Origin: Calvatia gigantea
Lineage: Eukaryota; Basidiomycota; Agaricomycetes; Agaricales; Lycoperdaceae
Assembly: GCA_025093985.1 (NCBI GenBank)
Contig: JACAAK010000005.1
Coordinates: forward strand, 1,488,001-1,552,000
DNA: 64,000 nucleotides
Direction: 5' to 3'
Part shown: in pieces, positions 1 to 10,856 of the stretch
How the letters are laid out: every line of letters starts with the position of its first letter
Numbering within the stretch: position 1 is the first letter of the stretch
The notes under the pieces: generated by a model
What the model was told of the DNA's origin: nothing
The model's database searches: none
Seen by the model: only the letters and a program-made list of their open reading frames with translations
Made by a program: the position numbers and the translations under genes

Positions 1-1000
1 AAGACACCTCCCCAGCAATACAACACTGGCACAGGTCTTTGCCAAACACGACGATAGACTTCACTCTGGATTCATTACCCGTCTTGACAGAACTCCTGTT
101 CTCAGAAAAAGGTCTCTCTCTCTCTCTCTCTTGGACTTGTGTTCCAACACAGAGCCGTATGCTAAATCATGTTTGTTTCACGTCTGAACAAGACTTTCCT
201 TTTTCCGGAGCCTCGTTTATAACATCACCATCCTCGTGTGCTCCACGGCTCTCATTACGGCTTTCATCTCTCACCGCATCGCGCCCAACGTCCCTGAATC
301 GCTCCGCCTTACACTCAATATCACGCAAGGCTTTCTAATACTTTGGGCAATCTACATTCTCCTCTTAACTACTTCCATTCCATTCTTCTTTGGGGAGTGC
401 CGTCTGCGGTGGAAGTATGGGTTCCGGCCAACTGAAGTTGTTATTCGCCGATCACCCCATGAGCCTCCCTCTACACAGCCCGCACACCAGTTGTCGAGAA
501 GGCATTGGCATGCTTCAATTCGCGCAATCGACCCAACTCTATTGTACTCCAACCCTGCTTCCATCCTTGCTAGTGACTTTTGGGTGCCAGAACACGCCAT
601 CGTCATGGATGTGTATGCAGGTATACAGAGAGATGAGATCAATGAGGAAGATCTCGAATTTGCAGTCTGGAGGGAATCAAATGGTGTCTGGACTGGCCTT
701 GAGCTTTGGCGGCTGCACAGCGTAGCTTCGGACCAACAAGACATTGCTTTGTTCAAGGTTATTATTCTTTGAGTTTGCGGCCTAAGTTTCATCAGATACT
801 GACATGTTTCCCTCCAGGCCTTCCTCACGAGGAGCGGGAAACACGATTTACTCTCGGCTTGGGAAAGGCAATTCGATCATGAAAAGAGTCCTGTCACTCA
901 GACTTCCGCAGAGTATCAATCCATGGTTAAGTGCTTTTCCCAGGAGGGCATCGATTATGAGACTGCTTGGGGTCAGTTTCAACGATATGTTGTTGTATGA
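1..1000 (+). CDS. Membrane protein of unknown function, 5'-truncated by the window edge
   Basis: I do not recognise this family. The visible gene has three exons, about 2-111, 193-757 and 818-1000, which sum to 858 nt and stay in one frame, giving the last 285 residues. The start codon lies upstream of the window. Two hydrophobic stretches follow the first intron (around 215-275 and 320-390), each long enough to span a membrane, and between and after them the protein is basic then polar. The rest is soluble, with an acidic segment near 630-660 and a Trp-rich part near 670-710. The first intron holds a CT microsatellite just after its donor. It is followed in tandem by the large CCCH gene. A two-pass membrane protein specific to basidiomycetes is the most I would infer. 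Confidence 0.6.
113..131. repeat. CT dinucleotide microsatellite inside intron 1
   Basis: A run of about nine TC/CT units directly after the donor site of the first intron of the truncated membrane-protein gene. Confidence 0.9.
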
Positions 1001-1350
1001 AACGTTGCGATCTTTCTGTTCGTTCTTGGTCGTTGTTATTTAGTCATGTATGTATCATAGCCGATGGCCCTTTGTTCAACGTTCAGCTATGGTAAACCAG
1101 TTACCATTAACACACTTGCATTGTTTAAGAATTTTATCGGGAACTTGTTACAGATGCAAAAGAACAACCAAATCATAATTATGGGGTCAATCCAAAACTT
1201 ACGTGAACCACGCGGATTCTATTTCAGTACTCAGTGCTGGCATCACACACCTCTCCGTAGCACTTTGGTCGATAAATACCTCCTCGTAGCACTCAAAGTT
1301 TCTCTCTCTTTGAACTTTCTCTCAATTGTCTGCCACAGTGACACACACCC
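1001..1350. other. Intergenic spacer, tandem genes
   Basis: About 350 bp between the stop of the truncated membrane-protein gene and the ATG of the CCCH gene. It should hold a terminator and a promoter. A pyrimidine-rich patch lies near 1290-1325 just before the ATG. No gene or RNA seen. Confidence 0.6.
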
Positions 1351-4300
1351 ATGACCGACCCGGATGCCAACCATGATCCCACATCCAGTTCTCCGAATCG
1401 TGAACGCGACGGTTACACCAACGGATCTGCCAGTGCCAATGCATATCGCGAATCGCCTTGCATTTTTCATGTCTACTTTGGAGCATGCAAGAATATGGAT
1501 ATTTGCAAGTTCTCGCATTCCGTGAAATCCATCGCTTCGCGCCCCGCAAGTGGCACCACGTCTCCCATTGGTGGTGAGTCTGCTTTTGATCTCAACCATC
1601 ATCACCATCCCATTCCAGCTCCCTACGACTTTTCTTTCCTCCCCCCCCCCCCTCCTGCTTTGCCATCAACGTCGATCATGACTCTAATTTTACGGTATAG
1701 ACGATGTGCCCCATACGCCTAGCGGTAGATCCCACCGCGGATCACGACCTTGCAGGGTTTTCAGCTCGCAGGGCTCGTGCAAGTGGGGCGATCGATGCGA
1801 GTTCTCTCACGAGAAACCAAAGAGCTCTGCCTCCAAGGCTGCCAATGGCGGAGATGGCAAAGGTTCAAGCAATGGCGGCTCCAACCGTGGTAAAGGCCCT
1901 TCACGTCCTGACCGTTCCAAGAAGAACAAGAAGGCTACGACTAGCACTCTCGCCCTAACGGTCGAGGAGATCAAGGTTGAACTCGGAGAAATCCCCCCTA
2001 GTGCTCGCATAGAAGAAATACATGACGATGGCGAAAACGATAATAACGATACCAAAGAAGGTATCCACCAGGACAATTCCCCAGGCCTGGAATATACTAC
2101 TATATCTACCCCACCTTCTAAGGAGTCTTCCCACGTTCGACTCACGGACGCGCCATACAATCACGATGGCGGAGAAGACAATCACGTAGATGACGACCGT
2201 CAGTCAAGCACATTTAGAGACTACGGGTCGGCCCATAATACCCCCACCAAAGAACACACCAAATCCAAATCTAATTCCGGAGCTGGTAATCACACATTCG
2301 ATCGCCCCGAGACTGAAGGGATCTTCGTGGGGACCGTCAAAGAACGCGAAGGAAGACAGGATGCAGATGCCTGGGGATGGAATGACACTCCGGGCGGACA
2401 GGAGCAAGTGGCCGAGGGTGATTTAAAGTATGCCTCGTACAACGGCGGAGAGCCTGGAGGGAAAGCGAACAATGAGATGGACGATGCGTGGTTCCAAGGT
2501 CCCGAAGACGAGACCCGGAAAGAGGAAGCGCTTGACAACGCGTCTGGCTGGGATCAACCACCTGAAGAGGAAAGGACAGGAGAGTACCCCGGTGACGATA
2601 ACGGAATCGGGCAAAGCGAAGCGGTTGATGAAGGCGAGAAGGAAGGGAGCATCGAAGGCGATTCCGGAACTGGACGGAACCAAGCTTCTGAAAGACAAGA
2701 CACCGAGCGTAAATCCCGCTCCTCTCAGAATCGGGCACCTGTAGCTGCCCCCCGTTCTACTCCATCTTCCACTAAGCCGCCACTACCTACACTATTTACA
2801 AAAGGTACCAATATAATCCTCACAGTTGAAACCAAATCTCATCCTCCTCCCTTAGCGCAATCTAACCATGCGCCTTCTCCTTCGGTACAACCCCAGCCTT
2901 CGTCTTCCGTCCGATCCCAACCTCAGATTCCTCCGAAACCCCAACCTCCTCCTTTAGTGCAACCTAAGCCTCAACCCCCTCCGCCGTCAAATGCGCCACA
3001 AATATCTGTCATGTCCTTGCATTGGTCCCGCTTTGCCGATCCCACCATCGACCCCAGCATTCCTTTCTGCAAAGCCTTCGCCCAAAACAAGTGCTCAAGT
3101 GTTTCCTTGGAGAATTGCAAGTGGCGCCACTGTCTCACACCTCACGAATACGCGCTCCTATTCAAAGATCCACAACCACTCCAGCTCGCACTCGAGAAAA
3201 GCCTCATCCGCAACGACTCTCCAGAGAATCTGACCTTTATCACGGCGCCCTCCATCACACTTCATTGGAGTCACTTCGCAGATCCTACCTGCGATGCAAA
3301 CATCCCTTTTTGTAAACCGTACGCGGAACATACGTGTCCGTACGGTAACGCGTGTCAGTTCAGGCATTGCTTGACGTTGGAGGAATACACGTCGCTTTTT
3401 AAGGATCCTCAACCCAACTTGATTGCGACGACCAGCGGGGTCGCACAGCCAGCCGCGCCCTCACCTCTAGACCCCGCGCACGTTTCCGGTTCGCAGGCAC
3501 CCGCCCAACAGACTGCTGCTGATCAACCTAAAATATGTGTATTCTTCCGCAAAGGGACATGCAGGAACGGCGAGAGTTGCCTGTACTACCACGACAGATC
3601 CCCTTCCACCTGCCCGAACGTGCAATTTCAAGGTTATTGCGATGATCAGGGATGTATCCACTGCTCCTCTTCCACCACGCCTGCCGTAGGACCTGCCAAG
3701 AAAGCGTGCCAATACTGGCCACAAGGGACTTGTAAGAACGGGGATAATTGTCCATTTGCTCATATTGGTGAACCTGGTGCTGCTATTCAAACCGCAGAGG
3801 TTGAGGAGAGCCATGATGCAGAGAATGCGGCCGAAGACAACAAGGTTTCAGATACATGGGGGTTTAGCGGTGATGCAACTGGTTGGGATAATATTGGAAC
3901 TGGAGATTGGGGTGATGAAGAAAAGGGCACAGAAGAACCAAAGGAGGCAGCAACCGGATGGGGAGATGAGAACAGGGGAGTTGCAACAGGATGGAATGAC
4001 CAGAACAACAACAACGACAGCGGCTGGGGACAACGAAACAACGACGGTGGTTGGGGCAATAACAACAGGAATAATGATTTTACCAAGAACAATTGGCTCA
4101 GCAACCGCAAAGGCTTAAGTGACAGACGTAACGGGATATGTCACCAATTCCTCCGTGGCAGGTGCTCCTTTGGGTCAGCCTGCCGCTACAGCCACGACGT
4201 ACAAGTGGGCGGCAGCGGCGGCCATGCCCCACAGGACGCTTCCCGACCACCTCGTTCGAGAATCAATTCAACCCTCCCTGTAGCTCCCTCACCAACCTCT

Positions 4301-7179
4301 GCAGCTCCAGCACCTGCCGCCAACGGTTCTACATATGGCGGCAGGCACAAGTATGACCGCGGGTTTATTGAACAGTGGGGTCAGGAAGTTGCTGTGAGTG
4401 CCGCTGGTAGCGAGGCGGGTAGCCCTCGTGGCAGAGGCTCCAGCTCTCAACGCAGCAGCCGCGGACACAGCGCTAGTGGCAGTATCAATCGGTCAGTAGA
4501 TCATCCTCCCTCCGGTAACGGCACCTGCCAATTCCATCTTGTTGGTCGTTGCGGTCTTGGTGACGCTTGCCCTTCTTCCCATGATCCAGCCGTGGCGGAA
4601 ATCGGAAGTGAAGTTGTTAATGATAATCAAGATAGACTGAGAGGAGCTGATGAAGACCGTGAATCTGTGGTTCGAAGTAGTGTCGGTGGAAGGGTTGAGC
4701 TGAAGGCGGAGGAGGATGCATGGGAGAAAACAGAGGAAGATAACCGTGACGAATGTAATCGGATCACCGAAGTCGAAGAGATAGCCGCAAATTATGACGA
4801 TGCCAATCATGTTGTTGACAATAAATGGGCTCTCGACGGGCAGTGGGACGATCCGATTGAGGTTCCGAAAGAAATGATCAAAAAACAACAACCTTGTCTT
4901 TTCTACGGACAAGGATTTTGTATTGCTGGGGAAAGCTGTCGCTTTTTGCACATTGAGATTAAGATACCGAGTCGCGAGGTGTGTCTTACTCTGCTAAATA
5001 ACCCCCCTCCAGTGCTTATACGTGGAGCAGAGTCTGAAGGAAGAGGGGACGCCACCCTCTCCCCAGCAAGGCGAGTATAAGGACCCGTCAGAAACAGGTA
5101 CGCGAGACGCCGTATCTGACACTGGACCAGAGGGCCATGCTGAGATTGTGAGTCTGATACGTATGATTCGTCCCTTCCAATGTATTCACACGTGTTTATA
5201 GGATTATGGCCATCCCCTTGTCGAGAAATCGATCTTTGGTTGTACCGTCACGTTCGATCGCAACTGCTTGCCCGAAAAAGTTGTCACTGGTACAGATTCG
5301 CACGTTCTGCTTCTTAATGGAAGTCCAGACGTTACCGAAGCCCGTGTTCACGATGCCGTCAACAAATACGGTCCCATCGAGGATATCGTCATCACCCAAG
5401 AACAGCACGACCCGGGTGTGGAAAACAATAAGGATGGAGAACGAGGGAGTGAGGGTGAGGATAATGAGATGCAGGAGTTAGAGGAGGTAACTCCGCCGAT
5501 GTCAAGGATCCGTGTCGAATTCAAAGAAATGAAGGACGCAGCTGCGGCTGCCAGGGACCTTAATGCTATACTTGCCGACGCCGTGGTCGTGGAAGCCGCT
5601 CCTCCCACGAGCAACTGGGTCAAGTTTCGATGGCCACAGGCCACTCGTGCTGCCTGGGTATATTACTCGACTGTTACAAGGGCGAAGGCGATGGCAGAGA
5701 AACTTCACGACATCATTTTCCAGGATAGGAAGATAACTGCATCGTTCCTGAGGCCAGACAAACGGCAAAAGGATTTATATGCAATTAAATTGGAACGATT
5801 ACCAGGAAGTACGACAAAGGGAGACCTCGATGATATAGTCCTGGACGCCAAGCTCGTTACCATGAGCGAGCTGACATACCTCGACGATCCCCGGGAGGTT
5901 CTTCAACAATGTGATGGGCTTAAGAATTTTGTCGGCATTCCAGAAGATCCTTCTAAACTTAACGCAATGGCATTTGCCCGATTTGATTCTGAAGAGTCGG
6001 TGCTTCGGGCGTTGCAGATGCACGGGGTCAAACATAAATTCCTCGGGAAACAGGAACTTGTGGTCGAGGGTATCTGGTTCGCTCACTACATCCTCCCAAC
6101 CACTATTTTCAAGCCCATCTCCGCCGAAGTGGACAGCCCTTCACATTCGATGCGAGGGTCGAGCCAACGCCGAGTATTCGGAGGTTGGAGAGCATACCAT
6201 GATTTATCTCTACGCACGGCCTGAGGAGGACACCGCCTTTGCTAAAGCCAACCTTTCTCTGCAAGCTATTTGTAATGGCACAGTTATTAAAACCACTCAA
6301 AATCAACCGGAATGGGACGAATATTTCTACACCATCAGCAGCACTAAAGTTGTTGAGAATCTCAATTCCAAGAACAACTTCTACATTTTTTCAAATGCCT
6401 CGACTCGTCAGATCCACTCTCTGGGGTCTGGTCGTGACCAAGATAAAGGTGTTTCAACCATCAAAAAGCTCTTACAGAAAGTGCGGGGATCGTGGAAGGA
6501 ATATCCGATTCACCGCAACACAATTCGCCAGCTTCTCGATGGTGGGTTGTTCGAAATCCAGGGTGAGGTTGGTATCAATAAAATATCTCTGGATGTGATC
6601 CGTTCCGCCCTGATCATCAGGGGAGGTGACGAGGTGGTGACACAAAAATTTCAACATGTCCTTGCTTTCACTCCCCCCAGCAAAAACAGTAGTGGCTCCG
6701 TCCACCCGAGCTTACTCTGTCCGATTTGCGAACTACAGCCAAACAACGACGACGTCAACCCCCCCGTCGAGTTGTCCTGTAGACACGTCTATTGCACGGC
6801 GTGTCTGCAGCACGCCTTGATTTCTGCGACCCATGATCATTCCGCCCCCATCAAATGCATAGGTCGAGCTTCATCCAACAGTGTTGAACCTGTGTGTGAC
6901 CAGCCAATTGCATATACTACTGTTCGGGACCTCTTGCCATTGCTCGTCGAACCGGAATACCTCAAGATTACATTCGCCTCCTTCGTCCTTTCTAACCCAA
7001 GGGAATACTTTTTCTGCCCTTCCCTACGCTGCGACGCTGTATACAGACGCGGTGAGCCTGGAGACACGGTCCGCTGCCCGATATGCCGGGCATGGGTTTG
7101 TCTTTTCTGCGGATCTATGACGCATGATGGGATGAAGTGCAAGGAAGCACAGGAGGCTAGGAAGCTTCTTTACGCTTAG
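1351..7179 (+). CDS. Giant CCCH zinc-finger / WG-GW-rich / RRM-like / RING-IBR (RBR-type) protein
   Basis: Exons 1351-1573, 1701-4978, 5013-5147 and 5202-7179. The protein is about 1,900 residues. CCCH fingers of the C-x7/8-C-x5/7-C-x3-H type occur near nt 1460-1515, 1750-1815, 3065-3130, 3305-3365, 3535-3595, 3705-3760, 4135-4195, 4525-4580 and 4890-4950. Between them are acidic disordered parts and a block dense in GW/WG dipeptides (3850-4075). After the last finger come two RRM-like segments (about 5290-6060). At the C-terminus are a RING finger (CPIC, then CRHVYCTACL) and an IBR-like zinc module (FFCPSLRCD, CPICR, CLFCG). CCCH fingers usually bind RNA and RBR proteins are ubiquitin ligases, so an RNA-associated E3 is my inference. 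The 34-nt intron 4979-5012 is unusually short. The last exon changes frame by +1 near 6120-6190. This is either one extra base (perhaps in the CCC at 6137-6139) or a 67-nt intron 6070-6136, which also restores frame. Two separate genes split near 5100 cannot be excluded. Confidence 0.65.
1641..1652. repeat. Poly-C tract in intron 1 of the CCCH gene
   Basis: A run of about twelve C within the 127-nt intron 1574-1700, part of its pyrimidine-rich 3' half. Length calls here may be unreliable. Confidence 0.85.
3014..3175 (+). repeat. CCCH module, copy 1 of an in-gene tandem duplication
   Basis: Encodes LHWSRFADPT, then a CCCH finger, then CLTPHEYALLFKDPQP. The same order recurs 243 nt downstream. 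This copy has a longer second zinc-ligand spacer (x7). Confidence 0.85.
3257..3418 (+). repeat. CCCH module, copy 2 of an in-gene tandem duplication
   Basis: Encodes LHWSHFADPT, a canonical C-x7-C-x5-C-x3-H finger, then CLTLEEYTSLFKDPQP. It matches copy 1 residue for residue over most of its length. Confidence 0.85.
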
Positions 7180-7301
7180 CCCTATTCTAGCCTCCATTCC
7201 ATCTGTAACCGTCACTCTTCCCCTGCCAGGCGTATGAAACACCCTATCTCCGCTTTAACACAAACAAACTATCTTGAAAGTTGAACCTCCCCACCCCCGG
7301 G

Positions 7302-8001
7302 TTAACCCCTTGCCATATACTGCACCGTCAGAAGATTTGGTGCCACTGAAACTAGACGGGACACTAGCTCCTCACTTCCGCCCGATATTCGCAAGTGAAG
7401 GAGAGACGGAAGCCTCCACAAAGGATCATGAAGCGGGTGGTAACCTGGATGTCTGGAGGCGATTTCAGCCGGAGTCACCCCCTCCGTCTGCACAAACTCT
7501 AGATCCAATCGTTCAACTGTCTTCGGAAAGTCGATGAACCGCACCCAATCAAAAATGTCATTTATGTCTGTGTTAATATAACATATGATCAAGTTTTCGA
7601 AAGTTGGGTAGGTCTCCAAAAAGCCGGAGGTTGTAGAGTAAATCAGAAAGTGCGACGCCCATCGGCGGTCCTGTATCCCGGTGCAAGGTACAGGTTTGCG
7701 CATCCTGCACGATTTCCAGCGTGATTGAGTGACAGCGCTCTTTGGCGTAGTCTCCGTGCTTTTGGACTGGGTAACAAGGAGTACCTTCGCGTAATATTTG
7801 AAGGAAATTTTCGACATAAGCAGGACATGGTATGTGGACGTAAGTGGAGGATATCCGTAGATACGCGTCGAGGACACCTTTGCAGACAAGGGGCAATGAT
7901 GTCATAAGTGAGATGCGTTCGCCTGCAGAGAGGTGCAAGTTCCAAGCCTGGATGATGATCTCCTCTATGACATCTAGAGGAAGTATTAGGTCTGTTATCA
8001 T
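7302..8001 (-). CDS. F-box protein of the basidiomycete type, frame-broken
   Basis: From the ATG at 8001 the protein opens with an F-box-like helix set (LILPLDVIEEIIIQAW, then LPLVCKGVLDAY) and the phrase STYVHIPCPAYVENF, which is common in large basidiomycete F-box families. F-box proteins recruit substrates to SCF ubiquitin ligases. The first frame stops at 7573 after HMLY. A second frame beginning there carries INTDINDIFDWVRFIDFP and a leucine-rich tail to 7302. The whole span is 700 nt, one base more than a multiple of three, and no GT-AG intron of usable size lies at the junction near 7575-7580. So this is a one-base insertion, a pseudogene, or a sequence error. At about 230 residues it is shorter than typical F-box paralogues. 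An earlier in-frame TTG at 8046 was not used as the start. Confidence 0.55.
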
Positions 8002-8394
8002 AGGTACGGGAGTGTGAGTGGAAGCGGGGGATGAAAAAACGGGCAACTTTACGACCGAAGGTGGTATACAGTATGTATCTTGTCGTTCAATCCCCTTCCG
8101 TTCAATACGTGGCCAAGGAAAAACCGAAACATACTGGGGTTATCTAAGTTAGGCGTTTTTCCGGATCATTGCAAATATATGCTGGCGGTCATTGGTGCAT
8201 AGTCTGGTGCTTGTGGCAATAGCCCCCATTTCATTGCGTCGGGGTTTTACACATTCTGCCTCCGCCGCATTTCGTGCGATCGCAATGGATCACACATCTC
8301 GGTTCGGTCATCCGAAAACGGGGTGATTTCCGCTCCCACCGGAAGGAGGAACACACTTTAGTAAGACATCTAAACAAAAAAAACAAATCCGATT
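8002..8394. other. Intergenic spacer
   Basis: About 390 bp between the F-box start and the carboxypeptidase stop, both on the minus strand. It should contain the F-box promoter and the carboxypeptidase terminator. An A-rich patch lies near 8373-8384. No gene seen. Confidence 0.6.
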
Positions 8395-10856
8395 TTACAG
8401 CTCCCTCGACTCATCGGAATTGAGGATGAGGGTTACAAAGAATCTGATCATCTCCAAAAAGGTATCGACCTTCATATCTGCAATCAGGGGGTGAGCCAGC
8501 CCGGAGGGGAAAGACAAATAAAGCGATACACTGACTTTCGTTGACGGTATGAACGCCGTTCAAGTTGAAAACTGCATCCCCAGCGTTCTGGTGATTGTAG
8601 CGGAAGATGGAGGGAGATAGGTCCCAGTAGTATCGAGTGTCTGTCAATTCCTGTTAACCAGCCGCCCCCAGCTTCCGGCAAGACGTCGATTGACTACTGA
8701 CCTGTGTTTCCCGTCATCATGGCCGGCGCGACAAAGATGTTATCGGCGCCTTCCAACCCACGATGGGAATTGTACGCGGCCTTAATAGTGCCAGAAAGAA
8801 GCTGATATGGCGCAGCATCCCTGCCGGTTGGCGTCAGTGGAGCGGGCTCCAGACCATCGTGGAATGGTTCGTGAAGTGTCAGACTGCCTAGGGAAGGGGC
8901 GTCTTCTCCCGCTATGTTTTCACCAAAAGCACTGAATGTGAGATTGAATTTTTGAGCGAAGGAACTCAAGAGTTCTATGTCCCGAGTCTTGGTCTCCTTC
9001 AGGGAGCTGGAGAGCCTGTGAGCAAGTTTCAGTCCAACTGGGACAAGAGTCGAACCTGGTGACGGCGATCCGGTGATTGACGATTGCGTATGCTTGCTCT
9101 GGGAGAGCATTTGCCTTCACACCACCATGAATAATATCGATCGCTTGAGTAGTGCCAACCAAACTCTTAAATAAGCGGTTGTTGGAAATCACGTTTGTGA
9201 GCGCATCCAAAGCCTTCTCAGAAGACTTCGAATGAGTCACCAGCTTTCGAATTTCGTCGGGCATGTCCTCTGCATGTTCCGCGAAACACTGGAAGGCTCC
9301 GAACAGAGGTTCGTCGCGGCTCTGGTGCGGTGGTGTGTTGCTAAGTTAGCAGACCGCAAAGCGTGTTCAGTTGGCTCCTTACAAAATGGAGTTTAAAGGG
9401 ATGTTCTTCCAAGTGAGCTAACATTGCAGAGAGGATGCCAATCGACTATGAGGATGTAAGTCACCTGAAGTACCAGGCTCAGAAGAAAGATACATACCGT
9501 GTGATCAGGTGGGATGCTTGAATGCCCCCCGGCGGTAGCAACTTCAACCTGAACATCAATATATCCTTTCTCCGCGATACCGGGCGTCGCAAAGGTGGAA
9601 CCATATTGCTTTCCGAAACCAGCTAATGGCAAGTTGTAATTAATTAGGTGAGGCGTCGACATAAACCAGCTTACATCCTTCATCGATGACAAAGGCAAAC
9701 CCATCCTTTCCATAGCGGTTCAGGAGGACAGGAGCTATGTGGCCGGCCCCCTAACCCAGGATCAGTATTTGCCCTGTGTTATCTCTGAGTTTGGACCCCC
9801 CATACCTGAGGACCGCTGACTTCTTCGTCAAATCCAAATGCAAGAACAAAGGTGCGAGTTGGGTGGAATCCATTGGAGATGAGAGTTTCAACAGCAGCCC
9901 TAAAGGAAGGAGGTTCAGCGCGGCAGCACATAAAGGCCAGCAGAATAATACATACAGGACACCAATAAGACCGCTCTTGTCGTCAGAACTTCCGCGGCCC
10001 CAAATTCTTTCCCCTAAAGGATCATGGTGTTAAACATCTGATTGGATCAACGCCGTACAGCGGGTAGCATATTACCATCGAAATATCCAGAAAAAGGAGC
10101 ATGAGTCCATTGATCAACGGTGTTTGTATCGACTGGTACAACATCTGCGGAAACGTAAGATAAATCTTGTATGCGTGAGTTTACAAGCTACGGGCGAACC
10201 TTGGTGAGCCGCTAACAAAACTGGCTTCAGTCCAGGAGAGGTGCCTTTCCATTCGAAAACTAGGCCGTAAGTGTTAACCTTTGTCAATATGAGGGTGGCG
10301 TGTCTGAGGGTGCATTAACGGGTGGCAGAAAAATAAGTGTTAGAAAGAAACGCACACAAGGGGGAAGTCTTCCAGAAGCCGTGCTTGAAATGGTTCGAAT
10401 ACCTTCCACCGAGAGTCAACGCCAACAGGTTCCATGTTGTCCCAGGACTCCGTCCTAGATGCAGGTGAAGGCCAAGTCTATCGAAAGGGCGTGCTGTACC
10501 TACGGAACACGGACAGCATTACTGAGCCAGTCAACTGCCTTGGACTGAAAGTCGTTTGAGCCGAGAATTGCGCTCAAGTTCCTCCACAATTTGTCATATT
10601 TCAACGGCTGTAATGAATCAACCTGGACACAGGTCGCCGCATAAGGATTAGGGGAAAAGATGTTGAGCGAGCTATCTTTGTCATGATAACAAAAGTTCTC
10701 GTAAACTCCCGTAATCCAGAACGAACCGAGGATCACGGCAAGGAGGAGAAACCGAAGGAGGACCCCGAATTTCAAATTTCCTGCTTTCGCTGATGAGTGG
10801 TCAACTGAAGCAGGAGCTGGTAAATGACCAGAGATTAGAGATTGTTTGACTTCCAT
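8395..10856 (-). CDS. CPS1: Vacuolar carboxypeptidase S (M20 metallopeptidase)
   Basis: Thirteen exons (10856-10504, 10454-10356, 10303-10200, 10144-10076, 10013-9956, 9899-9806, 9750-9675, 9622-9498, 9445-9383, 9321-9056, 9015-8702, 8640-8536, 8477-8395) sum to 1,809 nt, 602 aa. The start ATG sits in a CCACCATGG context. An N-terminal membrane anchor (LLRFLLLAVILGSFW) follows a short cytosolic tail, as in yeast Cps1, which is sorted to the vacuole lumen. M20 zinc-site motifs are in order: AAHQDVVPV (H and D), GRGSSDDKSG (bridging D), FGFDEEVSG (catalytic Glu pair), IDEG, and a final His in NGVHTVNE. The enzyme releases C-terminal residues from peptides during vacuolar nitrogen recycling. Intron 9016-9055 is only 40 nt. 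Divergent from V-ATPase subunit G, another vacuolar gene, across about 1.5 kb. Confidence 0.93.

Noticed and set aside
7274..7537. An 87-codon plus-strand frame after the RING-IBR gene
   Set aside because: Antisense to the F-box tail (LDLEFVQTEGVTPAEI on the minus strand). No ATG with good context.
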